Shown here: positions 11,842 to 22,229 of the stretch, in pieces
Numbering within the stretch: position 1 is the stretch's first letter
Layout: the number at the start of each line of letters is the position of its first letter
Origin: Mangifera indica
Taxonomy: Eukaryota; Streptophyta; Magnoliopsida; Sapindales; Anacardiaceae
Length of the DNA: 64,000 nucleotides
Direction of reading: 5' to 3'
NCBI RefSeq assembly: GCF_011075055.1
Contig: NC_058137.1
Location: 10,649,463 to 10,713,462, forward strand
Made by a program: the position numbers and the translations under genes
Notes under the pieces: generated by a model
What the model saw: only the letters and a program-made list of their open reading frames with translations
What the model was told of the DNA's origin: nothing
Databases searched by the model: none

Positions 11842-12095
11842 TCATTTCTCTTCATTCAGCCTATCAATCGCCTCCTTAGCTGCAATATTATCTTTCTGCA
11901 CCAAAATGCAAATGCACAGCACACGGGGAAACTCGGTTTCACAATCTCTACTCCAATGTCATGTTAAGTAACCATTTAAAGGTCACCTCGAGGCTGACAT
12001 TCAGCGCACTATAGCGTAGAAAAATACGAGAGAAGATATTATAAACCTTGGCGATTGCAGATTGAAGGGTGTTGAGATCAACACAGGTGCAGAAA
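11842..12095 (-). pseudogene. Unidentified two-exon fragment
   Basis: On the minus strand a block near 12095-12050 reads CVDLNTLQSAIAK and ends at a GT donor. A second exon, 11895-11842, follows a good TGCAG acceptor and reads KDNIAAKEAIDRLNEEK before a TGA stop. The two join in phase and give a polar, helix-like C-terminus. No upstream exon was recognised, and I cannot name the family. It may be the tail of a decayed gene in the same cluster of gene fragments as DPE1. Confidence 0.3.
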
Positions 12096-12395
12096 AAAGG
12101 AAGATGTTAGAAGACATTCAAGTATGATTTTGGTTAATAAAACAGAGTAATTAAATACTCTAATAACATTTTATAGATAAATTTGAGTGATCAATAAAAA
12201 AATGTTTAATACATTTAAATTATGATCTAATATATCGGCTAGGTCCCCACTCTGAAAACTAATGTAGTATAGCCACAACATAGCTTACCTCATTGAAATT
12301 TGTTATTCGAAAGGTTTTTGAAGTGGAAGATTAGTCATGTTGAGAAGTAATTTCAACAGCTTTACGATTCAAATTAGAAAAATGCTTTACGATTC

Positions 12396-12715
12396 AAATT
12401 AGAAAAATATAGGGACATTTTGATATTGAACAAAGTATAAAGGTTTTAAATGAAATATTAAGAATAGATAGATGTATTTTGATACAAAACAATATATGAG
12501 GGTTTGAATGAGATGTTAGATAATTTATAGGGGTAATGAAATGTTAGAAAAATATGAGGGCATTTTGATATTAAACATTATAAGATGGTTTTAAATGAAA
12601 TATTAGGAATAGATCGATGTATTTTGATACAAGACAACATAAAAGGGTGTTGAATGAAATGTTAGATAATTATAGGGGTTATAAAATGTGTATATATATA
12701 TATATATATATATAA
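12396..12715. repeat. Two ~146-bp tandem units and a (TA)n tract
   Basis: Two imperfect copies start near 12412 (GGGACATTTTGATATTGAAC) and 12558 (GGGCATTTTGATATTAAAC). Each carries a second block with ATAGATNGATGTATTTTGATA. They end in a pure TA run at about 12691-12714. The GGGCATTTTG words resemble those at the ends of the ULP1-type Mutator elements in this window, so this may be the decayed left end of the element at 12.8-20.8 kb. No clean TIR or target duplication was found here. Confidence 0.5.
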
Positions 12716-12839
12716 AATAATTGATAAAATGGACAAAATAAACAATGGAAAAGATGGAAAATAAAATGAAATCAAACCCATATCAATATACAATAAATAT
12801 ATATATAACAACTCAAAAATTGGTAAAATAAACAATGAT

Positions 12840-15800
12840 AAATACAAATATACATCTATGATTTACTTGATGTAGTGAAAATACAACTATGAGACCAAAC
12901 ATCGGTGCATAGAGGTGGATGACTCTCAAGGAAAATTCAAGCTTCATGACAGCATCATACACTCTATAAAGGATAATATATAAATACCGTAGCACTAGAA
13001 CCCTCGCTCTGTTGAGGGACACCCTCCGCTCTACGTAATATCAAGCGATTTACTCGTAGTGTACACCCAAAAGTGATCCAAAAACTTGTTGCCTCTAATA
13101 ATGTTGGTATGAATGTCGTGTGAGGCCGCATCTACCATGCGAGCCCCTCATAACTCCCTATATATGATACCTCAAAGTTGTATATTGTGATTAATCAATC
13201 ACGGAAACCTATAACTCTAACTACCCAATAGGTACAGTTAAAGTTTTTAGGAATAAAAACTTATAAACATTGAGAAATTATAATGGGTATACGTGTTATA
13301 TATAAGTTAATTCAAAGTAAATTATAATGAAAATACTATTATACTATACCATATCAACCTTCCCCCATGGTTTGTAAAACAAATCGGGGATATAATCTAC
13401 CTCAACCATATTCATGAATAGCTCGAGTCACTTGTACTCCTCTAGTGGTATGATACTCTAATTGTCCAATGCCATCCTAATATGCCCCACAAAGAAGGGG
13501 TGGGTCGTTGGTCATCATCCAATTCTATGGAACAACAACCTACTACTCATGCTGGTGCTGATGTAATAATGTCAAAAAAATCTACATGCTGAAATGGATA
13601 TATAAAACTTGAATTGTATTAGTTTTTGATAAATATATAAAACATTTAACCAAATTTAATGGAGATAGTAACTTTTATTGTTGATTAGCTACTCACGTAG
13701 CTTTACAACAATCTTCCAAAAAAATGTCTCTAGACTAAGCTCCAATGAAATAAACCTCGTGGTCGTCAAATGTTGCAGCTCCGATGTACCACATGAGGAA
13801 AAATTCCTCACACTCTATAGCAGAGGATGGAATAGTCTGAATTTATCGTTTTGCCCTCGGTTTGATTGGATTTGTATATAGGGATCGAATGAGCGAACCC
13901 TTCTAGATGACCTTACCATGAGCAATCCATACTAGCTGAATAATAACGTAAAACTGTTAATTCAATATTTAATCTTAATTAAAAAATATGATTAAATCGA
14001 TTAATGTTATCTTATTGATGTATGTGAAGGAGGTTTGGTGGGGGAATCCTCTATTGTTGTCAAGTCAACCATCTATACCCCTTCGATGGACTACAAAAAT
14101 AATTTTATATTATCAGTTATCAATATATATGAAAATATACAAATTATAATAAATATATCTCATCTTGCTCTCCATGTAAAATATCTTCTAATAGCTCGTC
14201 CCTTTGTGAACTAATTTCAATTACATTTTTACTGGAGCTAGGGATATTAGCAATTAACTACAACCACTCATCCTTAAAGGAAAAAAAACATTTTAAAAAT
14301 ACATAATAATATTAATAACAAATTAATCAATGACATTTTATTAAAAAATACGCTACCTCTACAATCGGAAAAAAGTGTACAGAAGAACTCTCGATTGATA
14401 CCCCCTCACAGCCAGTACCTTATACAAATATTAGCATCAAATTGATAAATAACATCTTATATAAAATATAATAACAATAATAATTTTCAAACCTCAGGTA
14501 GGGGAGGTGATGCAACCGAAGGGCCAACCGAAATACTCTCATGATCAATACCCTGTATGAATATATAAAACAAATAAATCAATAACAATTAAAAAAAAAT
14601 GTAACAATAATAAATGACAAGCCTCAAATGAGGGAGGTGACGTAACCAAAGGGCCAACCGAGACCCCCTCATGCCCAGTACCCTATGTGAATAATAATAA
14701 CAACTTGATTAGTGACATTTCATATAAAATATAATAACAACATTTGATATTAAATATCATAAAAACAATTAATTACAGACCTAATGTAGGAGACGTGATG
14801 GACTTGAAAGGTCAATGGGTGAGGTCGTCTCAACACCATCGTAAGTACCTTGCATAAAGTTAATATACATGTTAAAGAAATAAGTAAATACAATTTTTAT
14901 AAGAAATAAATGATATGTGGCTTTGTCACCTAATCGACTGGAGTTAGGTATGTATGCTAATGATGTCTTTCAAGCAAGTCAAACAATCTTCTAATTGAGA
15001 CATCTGAAAAGACACTTTGTCCCATAAACAGAAAATCTCATGCAATATTATATTGCCTTAGTAGGCCAAAGTAGCATCTACTAGGGATAGAATGGGTGAT
15101 ACAATTAATAGACACTCCTATGAGGGGTGATCAGTAGCATGGTCCTGAACCCTAGGAAGGTGTATGATCTTGATGGCTGAGGTCTTAACAAAAATGGGAC
15201 ATGTGGTATGCTCCATAACAGGGTACTGATGTCTTTGGACTATCGACTTGTATATCAACATGTGGAATCAGGAGAGATGCTTCATTTCCTGTCAAGGGGT
15301 CACTGAAGAGAATGAGGAGGAATACAAATCCAACATACTTGTGTGCAAAACAATGTCCACATACCATGGTCTAACGTCCACCGTCAATGGCAATTGGAGT
15401 GGGAAAGTAACATCATCATTTTCATTCAAATATATAATTCAACCTATTTGCAATTATCAAGATAACAATTAACTAACCAATTAACAATTACTTACCTTAT
15501 CACTAGTGAAACAGTTCCCATATGACTCCAATCAGGAACATCTTACGTATGCCACCTGAACATCAGTGGAGATGCATGAACATCAATCCACCCAATTATA
15601 TAGAGTGTTGAGTGTCTCATATATCCAATACTGTAATATAAACATTAATTGTTTAATTTAATTGATTTTTGTTCTTGTCAATCAATATAAATAATCAACA
15701 AATATAAACTTACTTAGAATACAATGGGAAATCCGTAGATGTCATATTTATGCATGTCAAGCACTTAGTGGGAGCAAACACTTTTACTCACCTAAGACAT

Positions 15801-16340
15801 CGACTTGAACATCATCTACCACACCGGAACACACCAGGGATAGGAATTAAATTTATTTAAATGATCAACCAACTGGAGGTACTCTGTAAATACCTTTCTA
15901 GTCGATCATTTCCCAATAACACTATATACAGACAATACAACAAGGCTATTTTGACAACGTCGATATCGTCATCCCCCCATGGCCTAACCAACAAAACATT
16001 TTCTATATCATGATACTGCACATTCTAACATCCTCAAAAATAGTATTTCTAATCCTATGTCTGGATCTACATAGAATATATGATGAAAATATAGTGATTC
16101 AGCTGAATGATAACCTCATTATTAGTACAAACTTCAATGGGCTGAATCTCACGTCAACCCTATTTACTCTAAACCAAAACTCATCTATGTCTAAACCTTG
16201 ATATAACTGTCGTAGTAGAAATGAGTACACTAACGCTCCACTAAACTTGATATCTAGTAATCATAGGAGATGCCTAAAGCACATCTTCTCGAATAGCCAC
16301 TGTAGGATTTTGGCAAGAGAATTAAAATTTTTACATCATG
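12840..16340 (-). pseudogene. DUF1985 / ULP1-like cysteine protease pseudogene of a Mutator-like element
   Basis: Read on the minus strand. The DUF1985 domain lies at about 16300-16090: LFEKMCFRHLL, DIKFSGALVYSFLLRQLYQG, DEFWFRVNRVDVRFSPLKFV. The usual downstream block is at about 15890-15725: EYLQLVDHLNKFNSYPW and YDIYGFPIVF. A GT/AG intron leads to YWIYETLNTLYNWVD (about 15635). Four duplicated linker exons follow (14848-14357). The C48/ULP1 tail is at about 13125-12990: TFIPTLLEATSFW, VPQQSEG. The gene at 53880-54719 has the matching [12 protein letters not shown] and IPQQ, then SGDC. Here the catalytic-Cys GDC motif is not preserved. Stops are many, and some look like CAA to TAA. Similar genes are known cargo of Kaonashi-type Mutator elements. 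No mudrA transposase was recognised beside it. Confidence 0.75.
14357..14848 (-). repeat. Four tandemly duplicated ~60-nt exons in the ULP1-type gene
   Basis: Minus-strand exons at 14848-14781 (68 nt), 14682-14623 (60 nt), 14552-14493 (60 nt) and 14418-14357 (62 nt). All follow a TATAAG/CACATAG/CATACAG-type acceptor and start GGTACTGG or similar. The two best encode GTGHEGVSVGPLVTSPPSFE and GIDHESISVGPSVASPPLPE, a 20-residue module. Repeats are 131-166 bp apart, with short AT-rich introns included in each copy. The 14623 exon appears to use a GC donor. The outer two are more diverged. This looks like exon-plus-intron tandem duplication. Confidence 0.7.
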
Positions 16341-18079
16341 TTCACATCATATGTAACAATGGTATTATAAAATTTACATGTTGTTTCAAGAAATAAAATA
16401 TAGAAACATGTAAACTACCTTGTACCTTGTAATTTGGTTTGAAGTTAGGAAGCTTGAATCACTAAAATAAGTGATCTCTTGACATGCACCTTTCAAGGAA
16501 GAAAAATGGAAGCTTTTCTCTGCAAAAGAAAGAAGAAGAAGAAAAATCTATATATTTTCTATGTTTTTCTCCCATTTATTAAAATTAAACTTGATATTTA
16601 TCAAGTTAAATTATGTGTCTATTTCCCATTTGTTGATAATTAAGAGTAAATTATAATTTGACACATGTTGAATAATTTGTACCCAAAATTATTCATTCAA
16701 CTTTCTAAACAATTTAAAAAGTATAAAATGACAATTTCACCTATTTTCTGAATCTTATTCGAAAGCACTATTTTTATCCTCGGAAAGTGTTAGCTAACCA
16801 TGGATAAATATTTCCAGCTTCATAACACCATTTTCTTCCTTGAAATATAGGTGTGACCTTCATGGTTCATAATGACGTAGTCGTGGGCCTTATATTAGAC
16901 GATATGTTTCATTATATCAGCATATAACCCAAAACTGTCGTTAACCGATATACTTTGTTTTCCACTACAAAACGAAGCTTCCACTGATCATGTGGTGTCA
17001 TCTAGTAATGTCCTATGACCCCTACATCACAATGAAATACAAGTTTCACATAATGTCAAATCCCTCCATCGTTATATCCTGATTAAACTTAGATTCATAG
17101 AATGTCAAAATCTAATATTTAATCTTTTTGGATATCAAGTCATATCTCATAATGTGCCACATCGAAACTCTTTTCATGTGGATTTTTATCTACACTGACC
17201 AGTGTCTTAGATTTTCATGTTTCTCAATATTCGTATGGGAACTCGGGAGTAGTCGAGCTAACAAATCTTTGTATAATTATCACTTATCTCCTCACTCAAG
17301 TAACATATGACCAAAATGGCTTTTGAATGAGACATGATTAGTCTTTTGGTATACACCATATGAACCATACATTCCAGAATGAAGCACAACCGTGATATCT
17401 TAAGTCAAAGGATCTATACGCTAGTGTGATTTACGATGTATCATTGACTACATATTAATGCCCATGTGATCATCGTTCAGCGGTCATGTTCGATAAACAA
17501 TATAATATACTAACCTTTGATCAGTTCTCTAACCATCAAATGGTTCTATTGTTTACCCATGTGTATATCCATCATGTCTAATATCATCCACTCATATATT
17601 GTGGTGATATAGCACACACTTACTATGCAATACTATTGCCCAAACAGATTGTCTATGTAGGGAACAATTTGATGACGTTTATTAAAACTCATCGGGACAT
17701 TTCACATGTCATATGTATGTAGCTAATATAGATATAATATACAACTACAACATAGATATAAAAGTGACACAGAAAACATGTGAAGTTTGACAAAACTCTT
17801 CTTTTATTAATAATGTCTATGCAAGATATACATTCTTTGAAACCAACAAAACGATTGGTTTTTAGAGCATATTCTAGCAATAACAACTGCTCCAATGTCA
17901 GTGTAGACCTAATATTCGATATGGCGATACATTGGACATGACATATAACCTCTACTTAAAAGTGTCATGATTCATTCAGGATTCTTAATTCATCATCATC
18001 ACATTTTCTTTTATGAGAAATATCCTGTAAAAAAATTTAAAATTTATAAGAATTTCATTAAAAAAAAAAGATATAAAAA
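16341..18079. other. No recognisable gene; possible solo LTR
   Basis: The stretch interrupts the region just upstream of the DUF1985 domain. It starts near TGTAGGATTTTGGC (16305) and contains a transcribed-LTR-like mix of purine runs, poly-T and short direct words, but no protein-coding similarity that I recognise. It could be a solo LTR inserted into the Mutator-like element. A matching right boundary and target duplication were not found. Confidence 0.3.
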
Positions 18080-19960
18080 CAGAGATGGAAATGACAAATA
18101 CAAAAAAAACAAGACCTAAAATTCAAAAACTATATGTTAGAATACCTTAGAAAGACAAAAACTGAAAAATTGAATGGAAGTTCAAAATTTACATGTGAAG
18201 TTATCCTAGATTTGAAACAAAGAAAAAACTATACTTAAATGTGAAAATTACACGTCCAAAAACTTTTAAATGACAAATATTAGAAAAGAGAATTGAAATT
18301 TGAAAACTATACAGTAAAATACCTTAGAATGTCTAAAATCAAAAAATCACTCGAAAATTCGAAAATTACAAGTTGAATTATCATAGAATGAAAAAAATAA
18401 AAAAACCGATCTGAATTTCAAAATCTAAACATTGAAATACCCTAAAATGATAAAAACTAAAGAATTGATTTGAAATTTAAAAAGTATATGTCAAAATACT
18501 CTAGAATAACAATAATTGAAAAACTAGATTAAAATTTGAAAACTACATGTCCAAAAACCTTAAAATGATGAATATCAAAAAATAAAACTGAAATTCAAAA
18601 ACTACATGTTAAAATATCCTAAAATGTCCAAAATTGAAAAATCACTCGAAAATTCCAAAATTACAAGTCAAATTACTCTAGAATGACAAAAATAAAAAAT
18701 TAAACCTAAATTTTGAAAACTAAACATTAAAATACTCTAAAATGACAAAAACCAAAAAATAAATATGAATTTCAAAAAGTACATGTTCAAATAGCTTAGA
18801 ATGATAACAATAAAAAACTGGACTAAAATTTGAAAATTACATATCCAAAAACTTTAAAATGATAAATATTAAAAAATAAAACTGAAATTCAAAAACTACA
18901 CTTTAAAATATCCTAAAATATCAAAAACTAAAAAATCGCTCAAAAATTCAAAAATTACAAATCAAAATACCTTAGAATGACAAAAATTAAAAAACCGAGC
19001 TAAATTTCGAAAACTAAACATTGAAATAACTTGCAATGACAAAAATTCAAAAATCAAGTTGAAATTCAAAAAGTACATGTCGAAATATCTTAGAATAATA
19101 ACAATTGAAAAATTGGACAAAATTTTGAAAACTACGCATCTAAAAACTTACAATAAAAAATATCGAAAAACAAAACTAAAATTCAAAAACTACACGTTAA
19201 AATATCCTAGAATGTCAAAAACCAAAAAATAACTCAAAAATTGGAAAATTACAAGTCGAAATACCCTAGAATAAAAAAAATAAAAAAGGCCCTGAATTTC
19301 GAAAACTAAACATTGAAATATCCCAGAATGACAAAAAACTAAAAAATCAATCTAAAATTCAAAAAGTATATATGAAAATACCCTAAAATGACAGCAATAA
19401 AAAAATTGGACTAAAATTTGAAAACTACATGTTCAAAAACCTTAAAATGACAAACATAGAAAAAAACATAACTAAAATTCGAAAATTACACGTTGAAATA
19501 TCCTAAAATATCAAAAACTAAAAAATCACTTGCAAATCCAAAAAGTACGAATCAAAATATCCTAAAATGACAAAAAAAAAGGATTTAAATAGCTTATAAA
19601 TGAAAAAAATCGAAATATCGATCTGAAATTCAAAAATTACATAAGAAAACGGGCCTAGAAAGCATAAAAATAAAAAAACGAACTTGAAATTTGAAAACTA
19701 CATGTACAAGAACCCTAAAACAGGAAAAACAGATGTGAAATTCGAAAACTAAATGTTAAAATAGCTTTGTATGACAAAAACCAAAAAATCATTTTGAAAT
19801 TCAATAATTATATCATAAAATGGGCATAAAAAATCATAAAAATCAAGAAAAAAAGCCTTGAATTCAAAAACTACATATTGAAAAAAAACCCTAAAATAGG
19901 AAAAATAGATATGAAATCTGAAAACTACACATCGAAAAACATAAGAGTAAAAAATATCAA
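18080..19960. repeat. 59-bp minisatellite with 5-monomer higher-order repeat
   Basis: About thirty diverged monomers of roughly 59 bp, each with a CCTAGAATGACAAAAA-like start and an AATTCAAAAACTACATGT-like end. From about 18085 to 19580 every fifth monomer is the most alike. The A type (AAATCACTCGAAAATTC) recurs at about 18347, 18642, 18936, 19230 and 19526. The D type (TTTGAAAACTACATGTCCAA) recurs at about 18250, 18545, 18839, 19134 and 19427. The B type has CTAAACATTGAAATAC. The higher-order period is therefore 293-296 bp, with about five copies. From 19580 to 19960 the order breaks down and a ~175-bp period appears instead. It lies between the ULP1-type pseudogene and the Mutator end near 20.77 kb. 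Confidence 0.88.
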
Positions 19961-20639
19961 TTTGCCTCATTCTACCCTCACACAAGTCTTATAGTTTTCC
20001 TTTGCTCCCTTATCAATTTTCTAATCTCTCATAGGTTCTATAGTTTCAAAAGAGTAAATTCCCCCACCCCCTATATTCCTCATGTTACACGGATCACTCC
20101 CTGGGTTACTGTACAATTATCGTCTCCCCCCGGGGTTTCCCCCACCTCCCCTAGGTCCTAATTGTTTCAAAAAGTAAAATTTCCCCCATCCTACAAGTCA
20201 TCATTCAAACTTGAGGGAGATTTAATACACCTCAATGGTCCCATAGGTTGGATCTCCAGACAAACTAATATATTTTCTAACAAAATACCTTCATTTTAGC
20301 CTCAAATTTCAATACAAATCAAATCTACCTATCTTATAACACAATAAACCTCAAAACGTTCAACCAAAACAACCAAGAATCTAGATATTTTATATATTAT
20401 TTAAAATCGAAACCCTAACATTCAACACTCAAAATCTTTATCAAATCGCAATAATCCTAACAATAAATTAATTCAAACAAGAGTAGGAATGATGTACTAA
20501 CCTTCTTTGTCTTTTTTTGTCATTGGAAAACACAAAAAAGTAAACAAAAATTTGAAGAAGATGAACAGACGTTGAGACATGGGAGACTTGTGAAAATCTT
20601 TGAATTTCAACAGTGATTCCGTGGAAATTTTGGTAGGAA
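19961..20639. other. No gene seen; C-rich tracts beside the minisatellite
   Basis: Between the minisatellite and the Mutator-type end lie C-rich tracts such as CCCCCCGGGGTTTCCCCC at 20126-20143. No exon or RNA gene was recognised. Its position fits the subterminal or untranslated part of the Mutator-like element. Confidence 0.4.
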
Positions 20640-20775
20640 TATGAATTATTTTTTGTTTATATATAAGGGTATTTTGGTCATTGTAGCTAAATAGGGCATT
20701 TTTGCTTAATTTTTAACTTTTGGGAAAATTTTGCTTAGGCCCCTGTTATTTTGGCCAATTACTTTAATTTCCCAT
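20640..20775. mobile_element. Right terminal repeat of a ULP1-type Mutator-like element
   Basis: Read inward from the right, the end is GGGAAATTAAAGTAATTGGC, then blocks with GGGGCCTAAGCAAAATTTTC and AAGCAAAAATGCCC. The complete Mutator element at 52859-58793 starts GGGAAATTAAAATAATTACC and has the same order of AAGCAAAAATACCC and AAAATGCCCC blocks. I take this as the right end of the element containing the DUF1985/ULP1 pseudogene. The flanking 9 bp on the right is ATTAAATTT. The matching left end was not identified. Confidence 0.6.
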
Positions 20776-21018
20776 TAAATTTTAAGGGGGAAAATTTTCC
20801 ATCTCAAACTTAAATAATTTTTATATGATTAGACGAGTATGTAACTTTGTAGAAGCTATGGGTTAATCTGTAATTTATTAATAAGATGGAAAATATTGGG
20901 TTATGTGGAGACAGAAAATGACAATTGTAGTGGAGTTTCTAAGTATTTATAAACATTAAAGGGACTGATATTCTTCACATAAAACCTAGAGACTGAAATA
21001 AAATTAAATAATTTAATT

Positions 21019-21090
21019 GTGCTAACAATGGGATTTGAACCGACGCCTTTTCAAAAATCTTGCATTTTAGACCAACTCGTCTATCTCAAC
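21019..21090 (-). pseudogene. Degraded tRNA-Leu-like sequence
   Basis: On the minus strand the sequence starts GTTGAGATAGACGAGTTGG, which resembles the acceptor and D-arm of plant nuclear tRNA-Leu. It later has GGCGTCGGTTCAAATCCC, matching the variable arm and T-arm (B box). The anticodon region is shortened and altered (AAGATTTTTGAAAAGG), and the 3' acceptor strand (TTGTTAGC) does not pair with the 5' strand. It is therefore a pseudogene or the head of a tRNA-derived repeat. Confidence 0.55.
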
Positions 21091-21213
21091 TTCACTTTTA
21101 TTAAAAACTTACAAATGTAGGTTCAATCTAATCAGTTCGATGAAGATTCGTGTGTCTGATATTCAGGTAGGCTCAACTTAAAATTCGATGCAACAAATAT
21201 AAAATAGCACGGT

Positions 21214-21532
21214 TGTTATAAATATGATAAAGAATTACAAGTAAAAGATTCATAATTAAAGTAAACTTTATGCAAGGGAAGAAGATTAATAAAGTAGATG
21301 TAAGCAGAAGAAAATGAAAGTAAAAGAATAGAGGGAGAACTTGGGAGAATTGTCATTAGATGTACATATTACAAATGAACAAAAGATGGTGTATTTATAG
21401 ATACTTTTGCTGGCTCCTCAATCAAAGAGATAGCCATTTTCCAAAGCAAAGTTCTAAGGCTCTTAAATGTTTTCACATTATCTTTTGGCCAAAGTCTCTT
21501 TCATATGGTGGAAAAATCCATCTTATACAACA
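21214..21532 (-). repeat. 3' LTR of the copia element
   Basis: A 319-bp direct repeat of 27134-27453. On the minus strand it starts TGTTGTATAAG immediately after the purine tract CCAAAAGAGAG, and it ends CATATTTATAACA. It contains a TATTTATAGA block near 21395 that is shared with the other LTR and could hold the promoter. Confidence 0.85.
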
Positions 21533-22229
21533 CTCTCTTTTGGATTTCCACTACTTACAAATAATTATATTAACTTTGCTAAGAAAAAACCCAATGGGAT
21601 AAAAACTAAAGCAAAGGGACATAATTATATAATGTCTTGTAAATGGGGGTTGGACATGTTTAAATTGTCTTACTAAAAACCTTATTTGGAAAACCCAGTG
21701 GGAAAAAAGAGTGTAGTGCACATTTTGTCCAAAATATGATAAACTTAAAAAATTTGCTCCCTTTGATAAATGCTCCTCCTAACGAATACTTCCCCTCTTT
21801 ATAGTGGGATTAATTTGGTTGTTTGTTAAGTTACTGCATATCGATGTTATACACTAACTTTTTAAATGTTGATGTTGGTAATATCTTGGTGAATAAATCT
21901 ATAAGATTCTCACTAGATCTTATTTGCTTGATATCAATCTTTCTACTTTGTTGGAACTCATGAGTGTAAAAAAACTTTGATAATATATGTTTGGTTTTGT
22001 CTCCCTTAATGTATGCATCTCTAATTTGAGCAATATATGTTGTATTGTTTTTATATAATATGGAAGGATTGTCTATTGTAGAAGAAAGACTACATGTATT
22101 TTGGATATGATGGATGACAGACTATTACCATATGCATTCTCGATTGGCTTCATGGAGAGCTAGAATCTCTAAACCATTTGAAGACGTTACAACTAAAGTC
22201 TGTCTGGTAGAATGTCAGGATATTGTTGT

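Noticed and set aside
15248..15472. 74-codon plus-strand frame and its antisense partner
   Set aside because: Located in intron or linker sequence of the DUF1985/ULP1 pseudogene on the other strand; no domain.
18080..19960. CRISPR-like array
   Set aside because: Regularly spaced repeats, but the whole monomer is repetitive with no unique spacers, and the genome is a plant's.
19749..19985. 78-codon minus-strand frame rich in Phe and Tyr
   Set aside because: A read-through of the minisatellite monomers, not a gene.
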